A stretch of 16,599 nt of DNA from CAYNYM01 sp964644375 (GCA_964644375.1 CAZXWJ010000076.1:1-16599), one strand, 5' to 3'; counted from the first letter of the stretch, positions 1-7,305 are shown. Translations and numbers: made by a program. Notes: generated by a model from the letters alone, not told the origin.

Positions 1-394
1 AGGCGATCTTATTGCAGCCCAGTTCCGAGGCCGTCTCGAAAAGGATTTTTCTTCGAAATCGGGAACACAGGAAACAGGGGTTTTCCCGGTTCTCCGGGCT
101 GTGGGCCTTCGGCCCAAAATCACCCTTGATAATTCTGGACTCAAAGCCATTGGCGGAAAAAAGAGTCTCCATACGCGCCCCCGAATCCGCCCCAAATCCG
201 GGGTCGACATGGACCGCCGTGATCCGGTAGGAGATGGGTATCCTTTTGATGTGCTCTTTCAACTGCCACAGCAGAGCCAGACTGTCCTTGCCACCGGATA
301 CGGCCACCAGGATATGGTCGCCGTCCCGGATCATCTGTCGGGTGCGAATACCCTTTCCGACAAAGCGTTTCATCTCTTTGGCTGCGCAACTCAA
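1..394 (-). CDS. ttcA: TtcA-like PP-loop tRNA 2-thiolation protein (N-terminal part)
   Basis: The gene runs off the left edge, leaving about 131 codons of the N-terminal half. The PP-loop ATP-pyrophosphatase motif SGGKDS follows the strand VAVSGGKDSLALLW. Further on is the pair of cysteines in PCFLCSRFRRKILFETA, matching the CxxC plus RLRRGILYRTA region of E. coli TtcA. In that family these cysteines hold an iron-sulfur cluster, and the enzyme adenylates and then thiolates cytidine 32 of tRNAs. The first in-frame ATG lies inside conserved sequence (KEMKRFVGKG). A TTG at 392-394 is the better start: it lies directly after an in-frame TAG and about 12 bases behind a GGGAGGGAAGGA purine tract. 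It is the last gene of the leftward series, about 130 bases after yggS. The TtcA family has paralogues acting on other substrates, so the exact target is inferred; PP-loop membership is certain. Confidence 0.85.
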   Translation of the reverse strand, partial: MSCAAKEMKRFVGKGIRTRQMIRDGDHILVAVSGGKDSLALLWQLKEHIKRIPISYRITAVHVDPGFGADSGARMETLFSANGFESRIIKGDFGPKAHSPENRENPCFLCSRFRRKILFETASELGCNKIA

Positions 395-523
395 AATTTC
401 GGTCTATCCTTCCCTCCCATTCTTAGATTGCTTCTGCAATAAGAGCAGGGAATCCCGACCCATCCGAAAATCCCCGCCCAAGTAGATGGGGAAAGACATG
501 GTTTGCTAAAACCGGATAAGGCT

Positions 524-1186
524 TTAGGCGTATTGCCGTTCGCCGAAGAGTTTGGTTCCGATCCTTACCAGATTGGCCCCCTCCTCCAGAGCCACCTTGT
601 AGGAATTGGACATGCCCATTGAGAGATAGGTCATCTCGACGCCGGGTAATTTCTGTGCCTTGAGTTCATCGAAGATTTCCCGGGTCTTTCTAAAATAGGG
701 TCTGGATTCTTCCGGATCCCCCGCAAAAGGGCCCATGGTCATGAGTCCCATGATCTTGACATGCTCAAGGCGGCTTATCTCCCGAACCAGAGAAAGGGCC
801 TCCCCGGGAAGGACGCCGGCCTTCTGGCTTTCTTCTCCGCTGTTGATTTCGATCAGAATGGCCATCACCTTTCCGATCTTCCGGCAGGCCTTGTCGATCT
901 CTCCGGCAAGCTTTAGAGAGTCTACCGTTTCAATCATATCAAAGACGGCCACCGCTTTTTTTGCCTTGTTTTTCTGAAGGTGTCCTATCATATGCCATTT
1001 GGCGCGGGCACCTATGACATCAAAGGCCTTTTCGGCCTCCTGGACATAATTTTCCCCGACAATCTCCAGGCCGGCCTCGATGGCCTCTTGGATTTCTTCA
1101 GGTGTCCGGGTCTTACCGGCACCGACCAGTTTCACGCCGTGGGGCAATTCAGTCAGTATTTCTTTGACCTTTTCGCGAATCATCAT
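524..1186 (-). CDS. yggS: YggS/PROSC-family pyridoxal phosphate homeostasis protein
   Basis: This encodes a 220-residue single-domain PLP-binding protein of the alanine-racemase-like barrel fold. The family binds PLP without known catalysis and buffers free PLP in the cytoplasm. The PLP lysine is K25 in LVGAGKTRTP (family form AVSKTxP). Other signatures are GENYVQE, WHMIGHLQKNK, a GLMTMGP strand, and the phosphate-binding end LSMGMSNSYKVALEEGANLVRIGTKLFGER, which is normally SMGMSxDxxxAIxxG; here NSYKVALEEG is a slight variation. The frame is open further upstream, but the ATG at 1184-1186 has GAGGAG five bases before it and gives the normal family length; a second ATG follows directly. A promoter-like pair with an operator-like palindrome lies just upstream. 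The gene stands alone between the terminator of the selenoprotein gene and the ttcA-like gene. Confidence 0.93.
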   Translation of the reverse strand: MMIREKVKEILTELPHGVKLVGAGKTRTPEEIQEAIEAGLEIVGENYVQEAEKAFDVIGARAKWHMIGHLQKNKAKKAVAVFDMIETVDSLKLAGEIDKACRKIGKVMAILIEINSGEESQKAGVLPGEALSLVREISRLEHVKIMGLMTMGPFAGDPEESRPYFRKTREIFDELKAQKLPGVEMTYLSMGMSNSYKVALEEGANLVRIGTKLFGERQYA

Positions 1187-1205
1187 GCTTTCTCCTCTAG
1201 GCGTA

Positions 1206-1234
1206 TTGATACTCCAAAACATTGGAGGTGTAAA
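1206..1234 (-). promoter_or_regulatory. Candidate sigma-70 promoter of yggS
   Basis: Read leftward, TTTACA (1229-1234) is a -35 with 5 of 6 matches to TTGACA, and TATCAA (1206-1211) is a -10 with 4 of 6 matches to TATAAT. They are separated by exactly 17 bases. Transcription would begin near 1199, giving a very short leader that starts close to the GAGGAG ribosome site at 1191-1196. The assignment rests on hexamers and spacing only. Confidence 0.5.
1212..1227. promoter_or_regulatory. Perfect inverted repeat between the -35 and -10 of yggS
   Basis: CTCCAA-AACA-TTGGAG has two perfect 6-base arms and a 4-base centre. It fills almost the whole 17-base spacer of the candidate yggS promoter. That position suits a repressor operator or a MerR-type activator site. 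The regulator is not in the window and the role is inferred from position. Confidence 0.45.
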
Positions 1235-1373
1235 GCCCCGAACCCGACCCCTGATCCACCATCAAGGTGTCATTCTGTCCCGCGCATCAAGGGATTGCCG
1301 CCGTTCCTTCCTCCGGACCGAAGGCCATGCGGCGTTTTGCCTATAATAACTGAAACTAAAAAATATCCGGAGC

Positions 1374-1427
1374 AAAAAAAACCACCCTCGATCATTGAAC
1401 TGTTTGTGCAGTTCAGTCGAGGGTGGT
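1374..1427 (-). terminator. Rho-independent terminator of the selenoprotein hesB-like gene
   Basis: On the minus strand an 11-base arm ACCACCCTCGA pairs perfectly with TCGAGGGTGGT (outer ends 1381 and 1427). A 7-base inner stem TGAACTG/CAGTTCA closes the top, and seven T residues (1374-1380) follow. It begins 24 bases after the stop codon of the HesB-like gene and separates it from yggS, so the HesB-like gene is probably a single-gene transcript. Confidence 0.93.
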
Positions 1428-1450
1428 GATATCGATACGATTTTTTTAGG

Positions 1451-1765
1451 CTAACAACTCGAGCAACTTCCGCAACCTCCACCCGTCTGGAGGCTTGATC
1501 GTATTGCGAATCCGGAACCTGAAGCGCTTTCAGCAAAATCAACGACTATGGGTTTTACCTCCGCAAAGAGGCTCTTTTCGACCAGATAGGTGATACCGTT
1601 ATTATCCATGACCTCATCGTTTTCTTTAGGCTCATCCAGAGCCATTCCCAGGGAGGGCCCGGATCAGCCTCCTTGGGAAAGAAAAATCCGAATGATGTGG
1701 TCTTGCTCTTTGTCTTTAAAAAATTCCTGGATCTTCTGATCCGCCAATTCCGTTACCTGAAACAT
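1451..1765 (-). CDS. HesB/IscA-like selenoprotein (in-frame TGA = Sec34)
   Basis: The reading frame from ATG 1763-1765 runs 104 residues to TAG at 1451-1453, interrupted once by TGA at 1664-1666 (codon 34). Frame and family similarity continue through the TGA: FLSQGG-U-SGPSLGMALDE before and after. In IscA/HesB/ErpA proteins this position is the first cluster-binding cysteine (GGCSG...ALDE), so the TGA sits exactly where a Cys-to-Sec change is expected. HesB-like selenoproteins are a known prokaryotic family. The second cysteine group is the C-terminal CGSCSSC. The start is backed by an AAAAAAGGAGG ribosome site 4 bases upstream, which would be wasted if only the fragment after the TGA (from 1645) were translated. 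A SECIS-like hairpin follows the TGA, and a strong terminator follows the gene. The probable role is iron-sulfur or redox sulfur handling; the precise substrate is unknown. It implies SelA, SelB, SelC and SelD elsewhere in the genome. Confidence 0.9.
1629..1643 (-). promoter_or_regulatory. Candidate bacterial SECIS hairpin
   Basis: On the minus strand GGCTC-TGGAT-GAGCC forms a perfect 5-base-pair stem with a 5-base loop whose second base is G. Twenty bases lie between the TGA and the stem, and 25 between the TGA and the loop. Bacterial SECIS elements usually place a small G-containing apical loop about 16-37 bases after the UGA, so this fits. It lies within the coding sequence, as expected for bacteria. 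A lower stem may form from the GC-rich bases 1644-1663 but I could not fold it reliably. Confidence 0.6.
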
Positions 1766-1815
1766 ATTTCCTCCTTTTTTGTCTTAGCATCCCAGTACCT
1801 AATCCATACTTCAAA

Positions 1816-1841
1816 AGTATACATCATTAAAATTCTGTCAA
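1816..1841 (-). promoter_or_regulatory. Possible promoter of the selenoprotein gene
   Basis: A perfect TTGACA (1836-1841) is followed, leftward, by TATACT (1816-1821), 5 of 6 matches to the -10 consensus. The spacing is only 14 bases, short for sigma-70. An inverted repeat ATACTT-CAA-AAGTAT (1806-1820) overlaps the -10. Short spacing with an overlapping palindrome could mean an activator-dependent promoter, or the -10 may be misassigned. Confidence 0.35.
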
Positions 1842-1885
1842 CCTATCGAACTTTGAAAGCATTTTAAAGATCTTTTTTTGGCGGT

Positions 1886-1929
1886 CTCGCAAGAAGCCGA
1901 AAAATTCCGTTTTACGTCCTTCCTGCGAG
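1886..1929. repeat. Imperfect inverted repeat in the hesB-rdgB spacer
   Basis: CTCGCAAGAAG (1886-1896) pairs with CTTCCTGCGAG (1919-1929), 10 of 11 positions. It is followed by a run of T (1943-1949), then by a second hairpin. It may be one half of a dispersed intergenic repeat, or a weak terminator for a rightward transcript, although no rightward gene precedes it. Confidence 0.4.
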
Positions 1930-1962
1930 GGATGGAATCCAGTTTTTTTAGATACTTATGGG

Positions 1963-1980
1963 CTCCCGCCTTCGCGGGAG
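1963..1980. repeat. REP-like palindromic unit
   Basis: CTCCCGC-CTTC-GCGGGAG is a perfect 7-base-pair hairpin followed by TGAC. This resembles the short GC-rich palindromes with a trailing TGAC dispersed between genes in many proteobacteria. The rest of the spacer, to about 2156, is AT-rich and shows no gene. Confidence 0.5.
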
Positions 1981-2156
1981 TGACAAAAATTTTTATCTTT
2001 ATATGAATATGAACGCTTTTTTTAATTCAGATCAAAATTATCTGAAAAGGTTACATCAAGGCATAAAAATTTGCCCGTCCCAGTCATAAGCGGCACACTT
2101 ATACCTTGTGAAGGCTCTTTCAGAAACCGCCATGGAATCCCTGCCAGGGCCCACCG

Positions 2157-2786
2157 TTAGACAGGTTCTTCGGCCAGTCTCTGCTGCAACCAGACAATCA
2201 CCTTGTCGAACTCATTCCGGAGTTCGACCATGGCCTTCCCCCGATGGCTGACCTTATTTTTTTCTTGTCTCGTCATTTGGGCAAAGGTCTTCTTCAATGG
2301 GGAGTAATAGAAAACAGGGTCATAGCCGAAACCGCTCTCCCCAGTCATCTGCAGGGCAATCTCCCCCTCGCAGGAACTCTCGTAGGTCAGGGCGGGGCCC
2401 CAGGGCACAGCGATGGAAATGACGCACTCAAACCGTGCCTTCCTGTTTTTCTTTCCCTCCATGGCTTTCAGGAGCTTGAGATTATTGATCTCATCGGTTG
2501 CCCCTTCTCCGGCATATCGGGCGGAATGAATCCCCGGAGCGCCATCCAGGGCCTCCACAACAAGACCGGAATCATCGGCAAAGGCCGGGAACCCCAAAAA
2601 TTTTGCTGTCATGGAGGCCTTTTTGTAAGCATTTTCATCAAAGGTCTTTCCATCCTCAAGGATCGGAGGAATGGGACCAAAATCTGCCAGGCTTTTTATT
2701 TGGATTTCAAAACCCGACAAGAGTTCATTGAACTCCTTGATTTTACCTTCATTTTTCGTTGCAAGCACCAGCGGCCTATGAATCAT
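2157..2786 (-). CDS. rdgB: XTP/dITP diphosphatase (RdgB/HAM1 family)
   Basis: This 209-residue enzyme hydrolyses ITP, XTP and their deoxy forms to monophosphates plus pyrophosphate, keeping deaminated purines out of nucleic acids. Family signatures are the N-terminal LVLATKNEGKIKEF, the central FADDSGLVVEALDGAPGIHS metal and base site, SARYAG, GESGFGYDPVF, the FAQM strand, and NKVSHRGKA near the C-terminus. An upstream GTG at 2790-2792 is in frame, but the ATG at 2784-2786 is preferred because GGAAAGGA lies 8 bases before the ATG and only 2 before the GTG. It follows a decayed phosphomannomutase remnant and argJ on the same strand, so it may once have been part of a longer operon. Confidence 0.96.
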   Translation of the reverse strand: MIHRPLVLATKNEGKIKEFNELLSGFEIQIKSLADFGPIPPILEDGKTFDENAYKKASMTAKFLGFPAFADDSGLVVEALDGAPGIHSARYAGEGATDEINNLKLLKAMEGKKNRKARFECVISIAVPWGPALTYESSCEGEIALQMTGESGFGYDPVFYYSPLKKTFAQMTRQEKNKVSHRGKAMVELRNEFDKVIVWLQQRLAEEPV

Positions 2787-2807
2787 GGGCACTGTCCTTT
2801 CCTTTGT

Positions 2808-3040
2808 TCACACCTTCTCTTTAAGCTTATCCATGAAAATCTTTCGTATTTCCTCCAGGCGTTTTTCATCCTCCGCCTCGAAACGGGGCACCGGAACCGG
2901 CTGGGTATTGGATGCCCGGACCAAGGCCCAACGTCCCCGAAAAGGTCACGCGCGCCGTCCACATCAATCACCTCATAATCACCCTTGAAATCCTTCACCA
3001 GGGCGTCAAAGCCACTATCGAGGTCGAGAAATCGAAACCT
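2808..3040 (-). pseudogene. Phosphomannomutase/phosphoglucomutase C-terminal remnant
   Basis: Two successive minus-strand frames encode the last domain of an alpha-D-phosphohexomutase. The first reads DALVKDFKGDYEVIDVDGAR, the usual approach to the DGxR strand. After a net frameshift in about 2925-2955 the second reads WALVRASNTQPVPVPRFEA, containing the family's phosphate-binding RASNTQP loop, then EDEKRLEEIRKIFMDKLKEKV and a TGA at 2808-2810. Nothing of the three catalytic domains (about 370 residues) remains, because argJ ends at 3068. It is therefore a truncated and frameshifted relic, presumably of a gene formerly between argJ and rdgB. A recent sequencing error could explain the frameshift but not the missing N-terminal part. 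Confidence 0.8.
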
Positions 3041-3067
3041 TCAAGGCCGATGAAAAATATACCCTGG

Positions 3068-4258
3068 TCATGACCTGTAATCCGCGTTGATCGACACATA
3101 CTCGTGGGTAAGGTCGCAGGTGAGGATTCGGTCCTCGTGAGCGCCCTGGTGGAGATCTACGATCAGGGCAAACTGTTTTTCCTTCATGCGCTCGGTCGCC
3201 CGGGCCTCGGCCTCCTGCCCGACCCCCAAGCCCTTCTCCACGATCTTCACATCATCCACCCAGATATCGATTTTTCGCTCTTCCATGGCGATCCCCGAAC
3301 GTCCCACGGCCGCCATGATCCTGCCCCAGTTCGGGTCCTGACCGTAGCAGGCGGTCTTGACCAGCGCGGAATTGGCGATGGTCCTGGCCACTGTCTCGGC
3401 ATCGGAGGCCGAGGCCGCACCCTTCACCTTCACATGGATCACCTTGCTGGCCCCCTCGCCGTCCCGAATGATCATGGTGGCCAGTTCGTCCAATACGGAA
3501 GCGAGTCCCCTTCTGAATGCCGCATCGTCATCCTTTGAAAGGGAAGGATTCCCGGCCCTGCCGTTGGCAAGGATCAGGACACAATCATTGGTGCTGGTAT
3601 CCCCGTCCACGGTAATCCGGTTGAAAGTGTTTTTTACGGATTCACGAAGGGCCTCCTGAAGATAGATGGGTTTGATGGCGATATCGCTCAGGACAAAACA
3701 AAGCATGGTGGCCATATCGGGCATGATCATGCCCGCCCCTTTTGCCATTCCGAAAATCCGATAGGGTTTGCCCTGAACCTCGCCCTCAAAACGGGCGATC
3801 TTTAAAAAAGAATCCGTCGTCATGATGGCCTTTGCCACCTCGGGCAACCCTCCAGGGGCGAGCTTTTCCGCCATGTCCGGAATGACGGCAGAGACAAGAT
3901 CCATATTGAGCGGGGCGCCGATGACTCCCGTGGATGCCACGAGCACGTCTTGAGATCTGATCCCCAGTGCCCGTGCCACCAGCTCGGCCGTCCGCCTTGC
4001 GTTTTCCAATCCCGCCTGTCCCGTGCAGGCATTGGCGTTTCCCGCATTGGCAATGATGGCCCGGGCCTTTCCGGCCCGAATATGTTCCCGGCTCAGAAGG
4101 ATCGGGGCCGCTTTCACCTTGTTGGTCGTGAAAACAGCCGCCGCGGCCGCCTCATTTTCCGAGACGATCAGGCCGATATCCAGATTTCCGTTCTTTTTCA
4201 GGCCCGCCGCTGCGGCAGAGGCCTTGAAACCTTTAAGAAGGATGGAGTCGTTTTCCAT
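3068..4258 (-). CDS. argJ: Bifunctional ornithine acetyltransferase / N-acetylglutamate synthase
   Basis: ArgJ moves the acetyl group from N-acetylornithine to glutamate in the cyclic arginine pathway; bifunctional forms also use acetyl-CoA. The 396-residue protein has the N-terminal GFKASAAAAGLKK, the FTTNKVKAAP strand, NAGNANACTG, the STGVIG oxyanion region and the self-cleavage site KGAGMIMPDMATML, in which the chain is cut before T184 to give the alpha and beta subunits. TVDGDTSTND and the C-terminal THEYVSINADYRS are also typical. The frame is open upstream to a TTG at 4298-4300, but GGAAA five bases before the ATG at 4256-4258 and family alignment favour that start; ATGs at 4264 and 4273 are alternatives. 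Mono- or bifunctionality cannot be told from sequence alone. It lies between secA and the phosphohexomutase relic. Confidence 0.96.
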   Translation of the reverse strand: MENDSILLKGFKASAAAAGLKKNGNLDIGLIVSENEAAAAAVFTTNKVKAAPILLSREHIRAGKARAIIANAGNANACTGQAGLENARRTAELVARALGIRSQDVLVASTGVIGAPLNMDLVSAVIPDMAEKLAPGGLPEVAKAIMTTDSFLKIARFEGEVQGKPYRIFGMAKGAGMIMPDMATMLCFVLSDIAIKPIYLQEALRESVKNTFNRITVDGDTSTNDCVLILANGRAGNPSLSKDDDAAFRRGLASVLDELATMIIRDGEGASKVIHVKVKGAASASDAETVARTIANSALVKTACYGQDPNWGRIMAAVGRSGIAMEERKIDIWVDDVKIVEKGLGVGQEAEARATERMKEKQFALIVDLHQGAHEDRILTCDLTHEYVSINADYRS

Positions 4259-4382
4259 GGTCATTTCCAACATCAGAACGTTTTTTTTATTGGCCTGCAA
4301 TTTTCATTTTTTTGAAACACATGCAGGTGTGGACGGGTCATGGGCGTCTCATTTCAAAGAAAATAAAAGGATGCCCTGAAGC

Positions 4383-4401
4383 ATTCATTTCATAAATGAA
4401 T
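4383..4401. promoter_or_regulatory. Perfect inverted repeat in the secA-argJ gap
   Basis: ATTCATTT-CAT-AAATGAAT has two perfect 8-base arms around 3 bases. It lies about 125 bases upstream of the argJ start and 40 bases after the secA stop. It could be an operator for argJ. It is not a classical ARG box, because the half-sites point the other way (ATTCA first, TGAAT second). No T-run follows, so it is a poor terminator. Confidence 0.35.
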
Positions 4402-4440
4402 CCGAGGTTGAGGATTGGCGTCAAATGCGATTGTTGGGTT

Positions 4441-7305
4441 TTATTCGTTTCGGCCGCAGCACTTCTTATACTTCTTCCCGCTTCCGCAGGGGCAGGGATC
4501 ATTCCTGCCGACCTTTTTATTCTGGCGCTTGACGGTCATAGGGCTTGCCCCATCGCCATGGCTGAAGCTCATGGCCCGTTTCTTTTTCTTTGGAATTTCC
4601 TCCCTCGCCGGCTCCTCTCTGAGAAGCTGGACGCGGGAAATCGTCATAAGGCTCTCTTCTCGAATACGATCCATGAGTTCCTCGAAGAGGGCATATCCTT
4701 CCTTCTTGTACTCTCGAAGAGGATCCATCTGACCGTATCCCCTGAGTCCGATGCCCTCCTTCATGTGTTCCATGTCCTGGAGATGTGTAATCCACTGGTT
4801 GTCGATGATCTGAAGGATGATGAATTTTTCCAGCGAACCCATATCCTGTCTGCCCAGATAGGCCTGCCTTTTTTCATAGGCCTCGTGGGCCTGCACTCTG
4901 ATTGTTTCCGCAAGGTCTTCCTCTTTCAGGGCACCAAAAGTCTCCTCTCCCAGGTCTTCAATCTCTATTCGTGGACGAAACCCGAAAAGCCGAATAAGGC
5001 TCTCCTTCAGCCCCTGGATATCCCAATCCTCGGAGGGAACCTTGGGATCAGTGAACCTGGCTACGAGCTCATCCACCTTTTCATCCATCATGTTGTTGAC
5101 GATCTCTCCCACCCCGTCCCCTGAGAGGATATCTTTCCGCAGAGAGTACACGATCTCCCGGTGCTTGCTCATGACATCATCGTATTCCAGGAGGTGCTTT
5201 CTGATATCGAAGTTACGGGCTTCGACCTTTTTCTGTGCATTTTCGATGGCCCTTGAGACAAGATTATGTTCAATGGGTTGCCCCTCTTCCATGCCCAGGC
5301 GGTCCATGATGGAAGCCATCCTGTCTGAGCCGAATATCCTCAGGAGGTCGTCCTCGAGGGACAGATAAAACCGGGATGTCCCGGGATCCCCCTGGCGCCC
5401 GGACCTTCCCCTGAGCTGGTTATCGATGCGGCGGCTTTCATGTCTTTCAGTTCCCAGAATGTGCAGCCCACCCAGGTCCACAACGTCGTCACCCAGAACG
5501 ATATCGGTTCCGCGTCCGGCCATATTCGTCGAAATGGTCACGGTCTGTTTTTGTCCCGCCTGGGCGATAATTTCCGCCTCCCGCTGATGATGCTTGGCAT
5601 TCAGGACAGAATGGGGAATCCCGGCCCGCTTAAGCATCTTGCTCAGCATTTCTGATTTCTCAATGGTGATGGTCCCCACGAGCACGGGTTGCCCCTTCCG
5701 GTAAAGCTCTTTGACTTCATCGACGACCGCGACAAATTTTTCCCGTTCGGTCTTGTAGATGGCATCCGGAAAATCCTTTCGGATCATGTTTTGGTTCGTA
5801 GGAATGATGATCACATCCAGTTTATAGGTACTGTTGAATTCCGCCGCTTCCGTGTCCGCCGTACCGGTCATTCCGGCGAGTTTGTCATACATACGGAAAA
5901 AATTCTGAAAGGTGATCGTGGCCAGGGTCTGGTTTTCTCCCGCCACGCTGACCCCTTCCTTGGCCTCCACGGCCTGATGGAGCCCGTCACTCCAACGCCT
6001 TCCCGGCATCATGCGTCCTGTAAATTCATCTACGATGACCACCTGACCATCCTTGATCACGTAGTGAACATCCTTTTCAAAGAGCCAATAGGCCTTGATC
6101 ATCTGCTGGGTCGCATGGAGGAGTTCCGAGGACCGCATATAGCGATTCTCCAGTTCCTTGAGCCGTTCAAGCTTTTCCTCTTCGCTGAGGCTTGCGTCCT
6201 CCCTTACATGGAAGCTTTCATCATCCAGGTCAGGGAGCACAAAATCACCCTGCCCGCCACCGCCGAGGAGCTTGATTCCCTTCTCGGTCAATTCCACGGC
6301 ATTGCTGTGCTCATCAATGGTACAGTAGAGATCCTGATCCAGTTCAGGAAGCAGTTTCTGTGAGCTCAACATACTCTCCATCCGGTCAAGCTGCTTTTTC
6401 AGGTGCTGATTCTGCGCCAGGATATCCAGAAAAACGGTATTTTTCGGATCCCCCCGTTTGATTTGCACAAGCATTTCAATGGTTTTTTCGTCCACCTCGC
6501 CGGTATCGAGTCTTTTCTGAAGGTCATTCAAAATGGAGTGAATCACCTTTCCCTGCGCGCTCTTGAGTTTGATGGCAAGGGGTTTGACGTCCGTGAAGAC
6601 CTTGTTTTCGCTTTTTTCGACCGGACCGCTGATGATCAGAGGGGTTCTCGATTCATCGATGAGGATGCTGTCCACCTCGTCCACGATGGCGTAATTAAAC
6701 TCCCGCTGGGCGTAGTCCGCCATATCGAATTTCATGTTATCCCGAAGGTAATCGAAACCGAATTCATTATTGGTTCCGTAAGTGATATCGGAACCATAGG
6801 CTTTTTTTCGCTCTCCGTCACTCATGCCGTGGACGACGACCCCCACGGAAAGGCCCAGAAATTTATAGATTGCACCCATCCACTCGGCATCCCGTGTAGC
6901 CAGGTAATCGTTGACCGTCACCAAGTGTGCGCCCTTACCTGTCAGGGCGTTCAGATAGAGGGCGAGGGTAGCGGCCAGGGTCTTTCCTTCTCCGGTCTTC
7001 ATCTCTGCAATCTTTCCCTCATGGAGAACAATGCCGCCGATGAGCTGCACATCGAAATGACGCATGCCCAAAATCCTGACCGAGGCCTCTCTGACCACAG
7101 CAAAGGCCTCGGGGAGCAACTCGTCGAGGGTTTCACCCTTTGCGAATCTTTCCCTGAATTCAACTGTCTTGGCCTGTAGTTCCGGGTCGGACAGGGCCTG
7201 AAAACGGGGTTCCAGCTGGTTAATGGTGTCAACGATGGGAGCCACGCGTTTCAGTTCCCGTTCATTCTTGCTGCCAAAAATACCTTTGATTAAATTTCCG
7301 AGCAT
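4441..7305 (-). CDS. secA: Preprotein translocase ATPase SecA
   Basis: SecA is the cytoplasmic motor that drives unfolded preproteins through SecYEG. The 954-residue product has Walker A MKTGEGKT at 102-109, the DEVD Walker B at 209-212 followed by SILIDESRTPLIISG, the second-domain TNMAGRGTDI motif, and RGRSGRQGDPG. The C-terminus carries the zinc tail with C938, C940, C949 and C950 (CPCGSGKKYKKCC), which in the family contacts SecB or ribosomes. Residues about 240-325 hold an extra stretch, rich in Lys and Gln, that is absent from the E. coli protein; similar inserts occur in the variable subdomain of SecA in several phyla. The frame is open 80 codons further upstream (from a GTG), but that part is not SecA-like. 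MLGNLIKGIFGSKN, with GAGA seven bases before the ATG at 7303-7305, gives the family start. Confidence 0.98.
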   Translation of the reverse strand: MLGNLIKGIFGSKNERELKRVAPIVDTINQLEPRFQALSDPELQAKTVEFRERFAKGETLDELLPEAFAVVREASVRILGMRHFDVQLIGGIVLHEGKIAEMKTGEGKTLAATLALYLNALTGKGAHLVTVNDYLATRDAEWMGAIYKFLGLSVGVVVHGMSDGERKKAYGSDITYGTNNEFGFDYLRDNMKFDMADYAQREFNYAIVDEVDSILIDESRTPLIISGPVEKSENKVFTDVKPLAIKLKSAQGKVIHSILNDLQKRLDTGEVDEKTIEMLVQIKRGDPKNTVFLDILAQNQHLKKQLDRMESMLSSQKLLPELDQDLYCTIDEHSNAVELTEKGIKLLGGGGQGDFVLPDLDDESFHVREDASLSEEEKLERLKELENRYMRSSELLHATQQMIKAYWLFEKDVHYVIKDGQVVIVDEFTGRMMPGRRWSDGLHQAVEAKEGVSVAGENQTLATITFQNFFRMYDKLAGMTGTADTEAAEFNSTYKLDVIIIPTNQNMIRKDFPDAIYKTEREKFVAVVDEVKELYRKGQPVLVGTITIEKSEMLSKMLKRAGIPHSVLNAKHHQREAEIIAQAGQKQTVTISTNMAGRGTDIVLGDDVVDLGGLHILGTERHESRRIDNQLRGRSGRQGDPGTSRFYLSLEDDLLRIFGSDRMASIMDRLGMEEGQPIEHNLVSRAIENAQKKVEARNFDIRKHLLEYDDVMSKHREIVYSLRKDILSGDGVGEIVNNMMDEKVDELVARFTDPKVPSEDWDIQGLKESLIRLFGFRPRIEIEDLGEETFGALKEEDLAETIRVQAHEAYEKRQAYLGRQDMGSLEKFIILQIIDNQWITHLQDMEHMKEGIGLRGYGQMDPLREYKKEGYALFEELMDRIREESLMTISRVQLLREEPAREEIPKKKKRAMSFSHGDGASPMTVKRQNKKVGRNDPCPCGSGKKYKKCCGRNE

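Noticed and set aside
1451..1645. Short 64-residue ORF as the complete gene
   Set aside because: It is only the part after the in-frame TGA; family similarity and the ribosome site continue upstream to 1765.
2244..2978. 244-residue plus-strand ORF over rdgB and the phosphohexomutase relic
   Set aside because: It is a shadow of the clear rdgB coding frame; its sequence is unlike any family I know.
4329..4341. 12-base string shared (inverted) with 14268-14279, GGACGGGTCATG
   Set aside because: Only two short copies are seen, with no shared flanks; it could easily be chance.
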